Position numbers and translations under genes: made by a program. 12,477 nt of DNA, taken from NCBI GenBank assembly GCA_012270635.1, contig JAAXHX010000128.1, positions 1-12,477 of the forward strand, written 5' to 3'. Below, in pieces: positions 6,887 to 12,477 of this stretch. How positions within the stretch are numbered: position 1 is the first letter of the stretch; each line of letters opens with the position of its first letter. This DNA is from Dehalococcoidia bacterium (GTDB taxonomy: Bacteria; Chloroflexota; Dehalococcoidia; Plut-88900). Below the pieces are notes generated by a model. The model did not search any database. It was not told where the DNA came from and saw only the letters and a program-made list of their open reading frames with translations.

Positions 6887-7471
6887 ATGCTGCTTCGGCG
6901 AGCTTTGATCGGCAGACCTATGGAGATGCGGATTCTGGCCGCGGCCATAGAGCAAGTTGCCCATGTGGTCTTTTCGGAGAATGTGGGCGTGGTGTCGGGC
7001 CCCTCGGCCAAGCGCTGGGCCGACTCCCTGACTCGGACCGCGGGTATATCCGGGTTGCCGGAGATGTTGGCTCGGGCGGTGGGCGTCCGGATGGCTGGCA
7101 AGATCATCGAGAAAGCGCCCTTCGGGCGGGCAATAGCCGGCATGGATATTCCCGCCCTGCCCACGGCGTCCCTTATCTCCACCCTATCGGGCAGGGGCGG
7201 CAGGCAGAACGCCTCGGACTTGGGAGAGAAGATTATTGCCGGGTTGTCGGGCGCCGTTCCGGGACTCGGGGCCGTCAGGGAAGTGGCGATGCTGGACGGC
7301 AACCTGCTGTTCCACGAACCCTTGCGCTACGTCAAGCAGTCCAGGAAGGCTTTGAAAGAGGCGCTGACCGCGCTGCCGGTGGAGGTGGGCGCCGTGGCCC
7401 TGGCCGCCGAGGCCCTGCTCAAGGGCGGGAAGGTCAGGACTTTGGAACCGGGGCCTCGGCCCCCGGATTGA
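6887..7471 (+). CDS. Unrecognised 194-residue protein, last gene of the mazG operon
   Basis: I do not recognise a family. The start ATG 6887 has AAGAGG six bases upstream and follows the M20-like gene by 18 bases, and codon third positions are strongly GC-biased as in the neighbours, so it is probably a real gene. The sequence is rich in alanine, glycine and leucine, with predicted helical stretches around 12-30, 58-75 and 113-180 and weakly hydrophobic segments at about 117-130 and 163-178. There is no signal peptide, metal motif or cysteine. The glycine-rich GAVPGLGAVREVAML at 122-136 and the basic RYVKQSRKALKEALTALP at 147-164 stand out. Its 3' end overlaps the convergent nuclease gene by 38 bases. 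An opposite-strand frame at 6865-7302 is considered a shadow. Confidence 0.6.
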   Translation: MLLRRALIGRPMEMRILAAAIEQVAHVVFSENVGVVSGPSAKRWADSLTRTAGISGLPEMLARAVGVRMAGKIIEKAPFGRAIAGMDIPALPTASLISTLSGRGGRQNASDLGEKIIAGLSGAVPGLGAVREVAMLDGNLLFHEPLRYVKQSRKALKEALTALPVEVGAVALAAEALLKGGKVRTLEPGPRPPD

Positions 7472-8216
7472 ATAGGGGACAGAGTTCGGAGAATTCGCAG
7501 GGGCAGGACGGGTTGAGACGGGGCTCGAACTCTTCATCTTCTATGGACTGGGCCACCGAGGTTACTGTATCCTCGGCCCGCTTGAGGGTTTCCTCGTCCC
7601 GGGCCCCGACCTCCACGTTGGTGTTGGAGCGCAAGTGGTAGAGGGACAGCTTCTCCACCGGCAGCAGCCACGTACCGCTCGCCCCTATCTGGTACATGCT
7701 CAGCTGGAGACTCTCCTCCACGTCGCTCGTGGTTATGTCCCTCTTCCCGCTCTTGTAGTCCAGGATGTTCAGCCCGCCCGTGGGAGAGATGTCCACCCGG
7801 TCTATGTACCCCCGAAACGGGACTCCCCCGACGTCGACGGTGAACCACTTCTCGGTGGCCAGCGGGAGGCGGTAGTCCCTGGAGTTGATCTCCCAGAAGC
7901 GGGTCAGTATCTCCCTTCCGGTCTGCTTGTCCGCGGCCTCGCGCTTCTTGCTGAAGTACCCTGCCGAGCTCCACGCCCGCTCGTAGAAGTCGAGGAAGTC
8001 CTCGAGGCTCGGGGGGACCTGCTCCTTCCTCTTGTAGAAGAACTGTGCGCACCGGTGCAGGGTGTGGCCGAAGCTGAAGTAGAATCGGGGCTTGGTGGGC
8101 AGCTTATCGATGTACTGAAACCTGTAGAATAGGGGACAGGTCTGATAAGCTGAAATCTGGGAGTAGCTGAGGGGGCGCACGGAGCGAGTATAGGAATCGT
8201 CGGGGGGACGGGTCAA
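7434..8216 (-). CDS. Stand-alone RecB-like PD-(D/E)XK nuclease with C-terminal cysteine cluster
   Basis: A 260-residue member of the PDDEXK_1 group (RecB C-terminal / AddB / Cas4-like nucleases), expected to cut or resect DNA. Motifs in order: SYSQISAYQTCPLFYRFQYI at 17-36, GHTLH at 50-54 (H54), GYIDRVD at 136-142 (D139), ILDYKSGK at 151-158 (D153, K155), QLSMYQIG at 171-178, and SCPCEFSELCPLF at 237-249. C27 together with C238, C240 and C246 would form the 4Fe-4S site typical of this clade, although the spacing is CxC-x5-C rather than the usual CxxC-x5-C. No helicase domain or CRISPR genes are nearby. The start is TTG 8216 with a weak GAGG upstream; GTG at 8180 (residue 13), just before the conserved region, is an alternative. 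Divergent from the HpaB-like gene, with a 40-base gap. Confidence 0.88.
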   Translation of the reverse strand: MTRPPDDSYTRSVRPLSYSQISAYQTCPLFYRFQYIDKLPTKPRFYFSFGHTLHRCAQFFYKRKEQVPPSLEDFLDFYERAWSSAGYFSKKREAADKQTGREILTRFWEINSRDYRLPLATEKWFTVDVGGVPFRGYIDRVDISPTGGLNILDYKSGKRDITTSDVEESLQLSMYQIGASGTWLLPVEKLSLYHLRSNTNVEVGARDEETLKRAEDTVTSVAQSIEDEEFEPRLNPSCPCEFSELCPLFNPGAEAPVPKS

Positions 8217-8256
8217 GGCGCGAACCTCGGCCCCGGACTCTCAAGGAGGCATCAGG
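8217..8256. promoter_or_regulatory. Short divergent intergenic region
   Basis: Only 40 bases separate the nuclease start (minus) from the HpaB-like start (plus). It contains AAGGAGG at 8243-8249, a near-ideal ribosome-binding site seven bases before ATG 8257. No convincing promoter is visible for either gene, so any promoters must extend into the opposing coding sequences. Confidence 0.5.
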
Positions 8257-9687
8257 ATGACAAAGACTTTCAAGACCCCGGAGGACTACCTGGAAAGCAT
8301 CCGGGACGGTAGGGTGGTCTACGCCGACGGCGAGAAGATCACCGACATTGCCGAACACCCCATCACCCGGCAGGGCGCCCTGTCCTTCTCCCGACAGTAC
8401 GGGCGTTTCCACGATCCCGCCCTCAAGGACACCTTCACCGCCCCCGACCCCGAAACGGGGGAGCTCGTCGACCTCTTCCTAATGCCTCCCCAGACCGCGG
8501 ATGACCTGCTCAGAAGGGCCAAGGCCCTGGCCGTGTCCGAGGAGATGGGGTACGGCTCGGCGCCGGCGTTGAGCGATGCGATGCTTTCGCTCTACATGGT
8601 GTCGGACGAGTTGGCCGAAGCGAACCCGATGTACAAGGCCAACATCGACTCCCTCTACCGCCGCTTCCGGGACGAGGACCTGATCATGGCCGTCGCCATG
8701 TCCGACACGAAGGGAGACCGGTCCCTGCATCCCGGCCAGCAGGCCGACCCCGACTTGTACGTCCGCAAGGTGGCCGAACGGGACGACGGCATCGTCATAA
8801 GAGGAATGAAGGCCCACATCACGGGCGCAGCCTACATGCACGAGCTCGTGGTGATGCCTACCAAGAGGATGAAGCCCGACGAGTCGGAATATTCCGTGAC
8901 GTGCATCGTTTCGCCGGGGACGGAGGGCGTGAAGCTGCTGATGAAGCCCCGGCGCATGGTCGGTTCCAGCTTCGAGTACCCGGTCAGCCACGACGCACCG
9001 GGCTCCGAGTGCTTCGTCTGGTTCGACGACGTGTTCGTGCCCTGGGAGAGGGTGATACAGAACGGTGAGGACTGGCTGTCCCAGCCCATAGCCCGGGGCC
9101 TGGGCCTGTTGCTTCGCTACTCGGCCCTGTGCACGATGAAACAGCAGGCGGAGGTCCTGGCCGGGGCGGCCTTCCTGCTGGCCAAGTACAACGGCGTCGA
9201 GAGGGCGCCCCACATCCGCGACCACCTGTTCGAGTTCGCCATGCTGGCAAGCTCCATGGACGCCTTTGTCACTTCCGCCGCCATGACCTGCACCACCTCC
9301 GACGGCATGGCCATACCCAACGGCGTGATAACAAACGTCGCCAAATACATGTTCACCGACAAGCTTAGCGACATGTACAAGCACCTCATCGACATCGGCG
9401 GGGCGATAATCGCGACGCAGCCCTGGGAGACGGACTACAACCACCCGGAACTGCACTCCGCCTTCAGGAAGTACCTTTCGGGCGGCGACAGGGCCACCGC
9501 CGACCAGCGGCTCAGGCTATACAACCTCGTGCGAGATATGGCCGCCGACGAATACGCCAGCCACTTCCTGGTCAGCGAGTATCACGGCGCGGGATCGCCC
9601 CAAGCCCAGAAGATGATGACCATCCACGGCTATGACTTCGACGCCGCAGCCGAGAAGGTGAGACGCCTCGCCCGGATAGAGGAGTAA
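8257..9687 (+). CDS. HpaB/AbfD-family flavoprotein (4-hydroxyphenylacetate 3-hydroxylase-like)
   Basis: A 476-residue member of the family that includes the reduced-flavin-dependent 4-hydroxyphenylacetate 3-monooxygenase (HpaB) and 4-hydroxybutyryl-CoA dehydratase (AbfD), with an acyl-CoA-dehydrogenase-like fold. Landmarks: YLESIRDGRVVYADGEKITD at 11-30, AMSDTKGDRS at 147-156, GIVIRGMKAHITGAA at 178-192, ECFVWFDDVFVPWERV at 251-266, and YHGAGSPQAQKMM at 442-454, which is close to the AbfD ending. The paired cysteines near residue 100 that bind the AbfD 4Fe-4S cluster are absent (first cysteine is C216), so dehydratase chemistry of that type is unlikely. A flavin-dependent hydroxylase is the best guess, with an unknown aromatic or acyl substrate; no partner flavin reductase gene lies in the window. 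ATG 8257 is fixed by a strong ribosome site. Probably a single-gene transcript. Confidence 0.88.
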   Translation: MTKTFKTPEDYLESIRDGRVVYADGEKITDIAEHPITRQGALSFSRQYGRFHDPALKDTFTAPDPETGELVDLFLMPPQTADDLLRRAKALAVSEEMGYGSAPALSDAMLSLYMVSDELAEANPMYKANIDSLYRRFRDEDLIMAVAMSDTKGDRSLHPGQQADPDLYVRKVAERDDGIVIRGMKAHITGAAYMHELVVMPTKRMKPDESEYSVTCIVSPGTEGVKLLMKPRRMVGSSFEYPVSHDAPGSECFVWFDDVFVPWERVIQNGEDWLSQPIARGLGLLLRYSALCTMKQQAEVLAGAAFLLAKYNGVERAPHIRDHLFEFAMLASSMDAFVTSAAMTCTTSDGMAIPNGVITNVAKYMFTDKLSDMYKHLIDIGGAIIATQPWETDYNHPELHSAFRKYLSGGDRATADQRLRLYNLVRDMAADEYASHFLVSEYHGAGSPQAQKMMTIHGYDFDAAAEKVRRLARIEE

Positions 9688-9693
9688 GCCTGC

Positions 9694-10095
9694 TCAGCCG
9701 GTGAAGATCGGCGAGCCGTGGTGGTGGACCATGAGCCACCGGTCGCCCGTAAGGGTGAAGAGGTTGGTGGCCTGCACCTGGCCCGTGTTCTCCTGGCCTC
9801 CGGCTATGCTTCGCAGGTTCTCTACGCACGTGACCCGCGCCCAGGGCCCCGACACCAGGACGTGAACGTCGGTCAGGTGAAACTCCATGTAGCTGGTGTT
9901 GGCGAAGATGGCGGCCCAGCTCTCCCGTACCTCTTCCCATCCCAGCTTCAGGGTCCAGCCGGGATGAATGACCTGCGCGCTGTCGTCCTGCACCCACACC
10001 TGGGCCATCTGCTCTGCGTCCAGGCTTTCGAAGGCGCGATAAAACCTATCGTTGGCCGCAGTCACCTCGGATATGGCGTCCTGGTCGAGGGTCAC
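9694..10095 (-). CDS. SnoaL-like / nuclear transport factor 2-fold protein
   Basis: A 133-residue protein of the NTF2-like fold. It opens with an amphipathic helix, ISEVTAANDRFYRAFESLDA at 7-26, then MAQVWVQDDSAQVIHPGW at 29-46, a helix KLGWEEVRESWAAIF around 49-63, and beta strands ending RWLMVHHHGSPIF at 119-131, the pattern of SnoaL_3 and ketosteroid-isomerase-like proteins. Such proteins may bind or transform small molecules; no substrate can be assigned. The start is GTG 10095, eight bases after the BtuF-like stop with a short GGGA upstream; the frame remains open further upstream, but only through the BtuF-like gene. Last gene of the minus-strand operon. Converges on the HpaB-like gene with a six-base gap. 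Confidence 0.85.
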   Translation of the reverse strand: MTLDQDAISEVTAANDRFYRAFESLDAEQMAQVWVQDDSAQVIHPGWTLKLGWEEVRESWAAIFANTSYMEFHLTDVHVLVSGPWARVTCVENLRSIAGGQENTGQVQATNLFTLTGDRWLMVHHHGSPIFTG

Positions 10096-10103
10096 GGTTC
10101 CCG

Positions 10104-11042
10104 CTAACCCCCTGTGCGGATGGGGTAGGGCGCCTTGACCAGGGCGCCGAACTTGGCCTCCGGAGCGGGAAATAGCTCGGGATGAAATATCTGGGCGAGG
10201 ATTTCGAGTCCGTCCACCACCCGGGGGCCGGGCCGGTTGAAGTAGGATGAGCCGTCCACCACGTAGACCTCCCCCCGCCCCACCGCGTCGAGACCGTGCC
10301 ATTCGTCGGGGAATGCGGTCTTCTCCATCTCCATCAAGGCCCGACCCGCGCTGAATCCGCACGGCATGACCACTATCAGGTCGGGGTTGTATTCGGCGAT
10401 CCGGGGCCAGTCGACCTGGAAGGAGGGCTGCCCGGCAATGCCGATCCCGTCCTCACCTCCGGCAAGGTCGACCATCTCCGGCACCCAGTGCCCGCCGATG
10501 AACACCGGGTCGATCCATTCCATGCACAGGACACGGGGCTTCTTCTGCGCCCGGGCGGCGGTCTTTGCAACCCTTTCGATGCGGCTGCGCAGCTTGGAGA
10601 CGACGGACTCCGCCCGGGACTCCTTCCCCGCCAGCCCGCCGACTATGCGGATGGTGTCCAGTATCTGGTCCAGGGTGTTGGGCTCCAGGGACACCACGCG
10701 GGTGTCGCACTGGAGCATGGAAGCAGCCGCCTCGACCTGGCTATAGGACACGGCGCAGACCTCGCACAGCTCCTGCGTCAGGATCAGGTCTGGTCGGGCC
10801 TCGTCCAATAGCTCCCGGTCTAGGTCGTAGATGCTGCTTCCGCCGTGTACCAGGCCGGTGATGGCGTCATGAATCTCTTTGCCGGTCATCGATTCTCCGT
10901 TGACCACGCTGGAGGTTACGGCGGGAATCTGGGCAGTCTGAAGGGGGAAGTCGCACTCGTGGGTCACCCCGACCAGGGAGTCGCCCAGCCCCAGGGCGAA
11001 CACGATCTCGGTGCTGCTGGGCAGTAGGGAGCAAATTCTCAT
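10104..11042 (-). CDS. BtuF-like cobalamin-binding protein (TroA fold) without signal peptide
   Basis: A 312-residue periplasmic-binding-protein-2 family member, the clade usually annotated as cobalamin-binding or ABC transporter substrate-binding protein. Landmarks: MRICSLLPSSTEIVFALGLG at 1-20, VGVTHECDFP at 24-33, SSIYDLDRELLDEARPDLIL at 69-88 followed by TQELCEVCAVSY at 89-100, RVLCMEWIDPVFIGGHWVPE at 170-189, and GEVYVVDGSSYFNRPGPRVV at 257-276. The fold begins within the first residues, with no signal peptide or lipobox, and the upstream frame is only a shadow of the DUF4392 gene, so it looks cytoplasmic. No permease or ATPase gene is adjacent, which argues against simple vitamin B12 uptake. 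ATG 11042 shares ATGA with the upstream stop and has GAGGG nearby, implying translational coupling. The ligand is unproven. Confidence 0.9.
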   Translation of the reverse strand: MRICSLLPSSTEIVFALGLGDSLVGVTHECDFPLQTAQIPAVTSSVVNGESMTGKEIHDAITGLVHGGSSIYDLDRELLDEARPDLILTQELCEVCAVSYSQVEAAASMLQCDTRVVSLEPNTLDQILDTIRIVGGLAGKESRAESVVSKLRSRIERVAKTAARAQKKPRVLCMEWIDPVFIGGHWVPEMVDLAGGEDGIGIAGQPSFQVDWPRIAEYNPDLIVVMPCGFSAGRALMEMEKTAFPDEWHGLDAVGRGEVYVVDGSSYFNRPGPRVVDGLEILAQIFHPELFPAPEAKFGALVKAPYPIRTGG

Positions 11043-11890
11043 GCCGCGGCCCTCGCTTCGGCGATTTCTCGGCTGATTCGGGACAGGACGTTGGCGGTGT
11101 GGCCGGCATCCATGTTGTCCACCGTGTAGACCTTCTCCCCCGAGATGCCGTCCACCCCTCCCAGGTCTATCCACTTCTTCACCATCTCGAACTCTTCCTC
11201 CACGGACGGGAGAAGGTCTTTGCCCGTGAGGATGGACAGACAGCCCACCAGGCCGTAGCCGCCCCAGTTGGAGACGCTGGCTATGATCAGCCGGTCCGTG
11301 GGTGTGACCGCGGGGTCGGGCACGAGGGTCGAGACGGCGGGAATGTGATCGTAAACGGACCCCATGCCTATCTCGTTGCCGCCGTCGCCTATGGCCACCG
11401 TCTTCTCCACGCCCTCGAACAGGTAGTCCAGCTTGGCGGTGTGCTCGGAGATGTCCACGCTGCGCATGTTCAGGTAGAGCTTCGTCTCCCTCGTCATGCC
11501 GCAACGCTCGATGGAGATGGCGAGGCCCGGCTTGAGCTCTTCCAGGAAAACCTCTGCGATGGCCTTGCTGGCCTCGTGATCGGCGACCGGAAACTCCCGG
11601 ACCTTGTTCTCCGGCTCCCCGACCAGGCCGCGAAGCATGGGAGTCGCTCCATCGGTCACGTAGGTGACCTCCCGCCCCAGCGCCTCCAAAGCCCGACCGA
11701 TGGCCACGGCCCCCGGTGGTCCGTCGGTCTCCCACGAGCCCTTGACGTAAAAGCCGGTCAGGATGATCACCGGCCCCTCGGAGTCGAGGACGTACTGGGC
11801 GGCGCGCTGGCAAAAGTCGGGAGGCAGCTTCCTCCTGAGCCGAGATACGCCCCGGGTGTCGCCGCTGAGGATGATGTCTTCTATGGTCAT
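11039..11890 (-). CDS. DUF4392 protein, D-glutamate cyclase C-terminal-domain homologue
   Basis: A 283-residue protein matching DUF4392, the C-terminal half of animal DGLUCY, which converts D-glutamate to 5-oxo-D-proline. Landmarks: VIILTGFYVKGSWETDGPPG at 41-60, GREVTYVTDG at 72-81, AISIERCG at 124-131, VAIGDGGNEIGMG at 165-177, and SVSNWGGYGLVG at 205-216. The glycine-rich and acidic conserved motifs are intact and probably form the active or nucleotide/substrate-binding site. It lies 11 bases after the DUF1445 gene and overlaps the BtuF-like gene by four bases (ATGA), so it is in the middle of a tight operon. Start ATG 11890 is the natural N-terminus; no clear ribosome site is visible, which suggests coupling to the upstream gene. 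D-glutamate cyclase activity is inferred from the animal fusion protein, not shown for this gene. Confidence 0.9.
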   Translation of the reverse strand: MTIEDIILSGDTRGVSRLRRKLPPDFCQRAAQYVLDSEGPVIILTGFYVKGSWETDGPPGAVAIGRALEALGREVTYVTDGATPMLRGLVGEPENKVREFPVADHEASKAIAEVFLEELKPGLAISIERCGMTRETKLYLNMRSVDISEHTAKLDYLFEGVEKTVAIGDGGNEIGMGSVYDHIPAVSTLVPDPAVTPTDRLIIASVSNWGGYGLVGCLSILTGKDLLPSVEEEFEMVKKWIDLGGVDGISGEKVYTVDNMDAGHTANVLSRISREIAEARAAA

Positions 11891-11901
11891 TGGACTATCG
11901 A

Positions 11902-12477
11902 CTAGAGGGCGGCTGTGGTCTCGTTGGGGATGTCGGTCACGAACATGTACCCCGGCGAGTGGGTGATCATGAGGGAGGGCCGGGACTTCTCGGCGACGGC
12001 CTGGGGGGTTACGCCGCAGGCCCAGAATACAGGGGTCTCGTCCTCCCTGATTTCTACGGGATCGCCGTAGTCGGGCTTGAAGATATCCCGGATCCCGATA
12101 GCCCCCGGGTCCCCGACGTGGACGGGGGCGCCGTGCACGTCCGGGTACCGGGACGTTACCTGGACGGCCTTCACCACCTGGGAATGGGCGATGGGCCTCA
12201 TACTCACTACCATCGGCCCCGAGAAGACCCCAGCGCTCCGGGTCTGGATGTCGGTGACGTACATGGACACGTTGGCGCCCTGATCGATGTGGCGCATGGG
12301 GATTTGCGCCCGTATCAGGGCCTCTTCGAAGGTGAAGCTGCACCCCAGGAGGAAGGAGACTAGGTCATCCCGCCAGTACTCGCCGATTTCCGGCGTCTCG
12401 GTTTCCAGGACGCCGTCGCGGTAGACGCGGTAGGAGGGCAGATCGGTGCGGATGTCGGAACCGGGGGCCGAGGCGCG
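11902..12477 (-). CDS. DUF1445 (YcsI-like, putative hydro-lyase) protein, 5' end outside window
   Basis: The visible 191 residues are the C-terminal part of a protein of about 260-270 residues; some 70-80 N-terminal residues lie beyond the window end. Landmarks in window numbering: [19 protein letters not shown] at 4-22, [20 protein letters not shown] at 34-53 with the family signature GCSFTFE, IPMRHI at 59-64, NVSMYVTDI around 69-77, [10 protein letters not shown] at 87-96, and the conserved ending [13 protein letters not shown]1445 is the N-terminal domain of animal DGLUCY and is called a putative hydro-lyase in bacterial databases. With the adjoining DUF4392 gene it would make a two-subunit equivalent of that enzyme. 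It is the first gene of the operon visible here; its promoter is outside the window. Confidence 0.93.
   Translation of the reverse strand, partial: RASAPGSDIRTDLPSYRVYRDGVLETETPEIGEYWRDDLVSFLLGCSFTFEEALIRAQIPMRHIDQGANVSMYVTDIQTRSAGVFSGPMVVSMRPIAHSQVVKAVQVTSRYPDVHGAPVHVGDPGAIGIRDIFKPDYGDPVEIREDETPVFWACGVTPQAVAEKSRPSLMITHSPGYMFVTDIPNETTAAL

Noticed and set aside
7467..8140. A 13-base sequence (GAATAGGGGACAG) occurring twice, near 7467 and near 8128.
   Set aside because: Both copies are in frame and encode Cys-Pro-Leu-Phe at two cysteine sites of the same nuclease; this is motif and codon coincidence, not a DNA repeat element.
8140..8256. A promoter for the HpaB-like gene around the TATAGG at about 8190.
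   Set aside because: No acceptable -35 hexamer lies 16-18 bases upstream; the match is not better than chance.
8479..9456. A 325-codon open frame on the minus strand inside the HpaB-like gene.
   Set aside because: Valine-, glycine- and histidine-rich translation typical of an antisense shadow, with no recognisable domain.
10096..10362. An N-terminal extension of the SnoaL-like gene.
   Set aside because: It lies within the end of the BtuF-like gene in another frame and adds nothing like an NTF2-fold sequence; GTG 10095 gives the usual length.

Overview
The window reads as GC-rich bacterial chromosome, with GC-ending codons in most genes. Protein families and gene order (a DUF1461/TIGR01906 membrane protein beside an FmdB zinc ribbon, a class III CoA-transferase, an HpaB-like flavoprotein, separate DUF1445 and DUF4392 genes, a signal-less BtuF-like protein) would suit an uncultured Chloroflexota of the Dehalococcoidia type. 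That placement is inference; there is no rRNA or other taxonomic marker here. No tRNA, CRISPR array, transposase or attachment site was seen, and no gene-free stretch exceeds 300 bases.

Layout. Bases 1-66 are the tail of a plus-strand gene. Bases 84-1944 (minus strand) hold a type II restriction-modification pair: an intact beta-class, probably N4-cytosine, DNA methyltransferase followed by an XcyI/Cfr9I-like endonuclease whose frame is open end to end except for one internal TAA (810-812). This block is visibly more AT-rich than its surroundings and looks acquired. Next come a VOC/glyoxalase-like gene (minus), a small FmdB-type zinc ribbon gene with a good promoter (plus), and a DUF1461 four-helix membrane protein (minus) whose stop overlaps the fmdB stop.

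From a near-consensus promoter at 3559-3588 runs a compact plus-strand operon: mazG (NTP pyrophosphohydrolase), a CaiB/BaiF CoA-transferase, an M20-peptidase-like protein lacking several metal ligands, and an unrecognised 194-residue protein. It converges with a stand-alone RecB-like PD-(D/E)XK nuclease carrying four candidate cluster cysteines. Divergent from the nuclease is a 476-residue HpaB/AbfD-family flavoprotein.

The right end is a four-gene minus-strand operon in the order DUF1445, DUF4392, BtuF-like protein, SnoaL-like protein. The first two correspond to the two halves of the animal D-glutamate cyclase DGLUCY, so the operon may handle D-glutamate or 5-oxoproline; roles for the last two genes are not evident. 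The DUF1445 gene is cut by the window end.

The items most worth following are the nonsense-interrupted restriction enzyme beside an intact methylase, the M20 homologue with a dismantled metal site inside a mazG/CoA-transferase operon, and the split D-glutamate cyclase operon with its apparently cytoplasmic BtuF-like partner.
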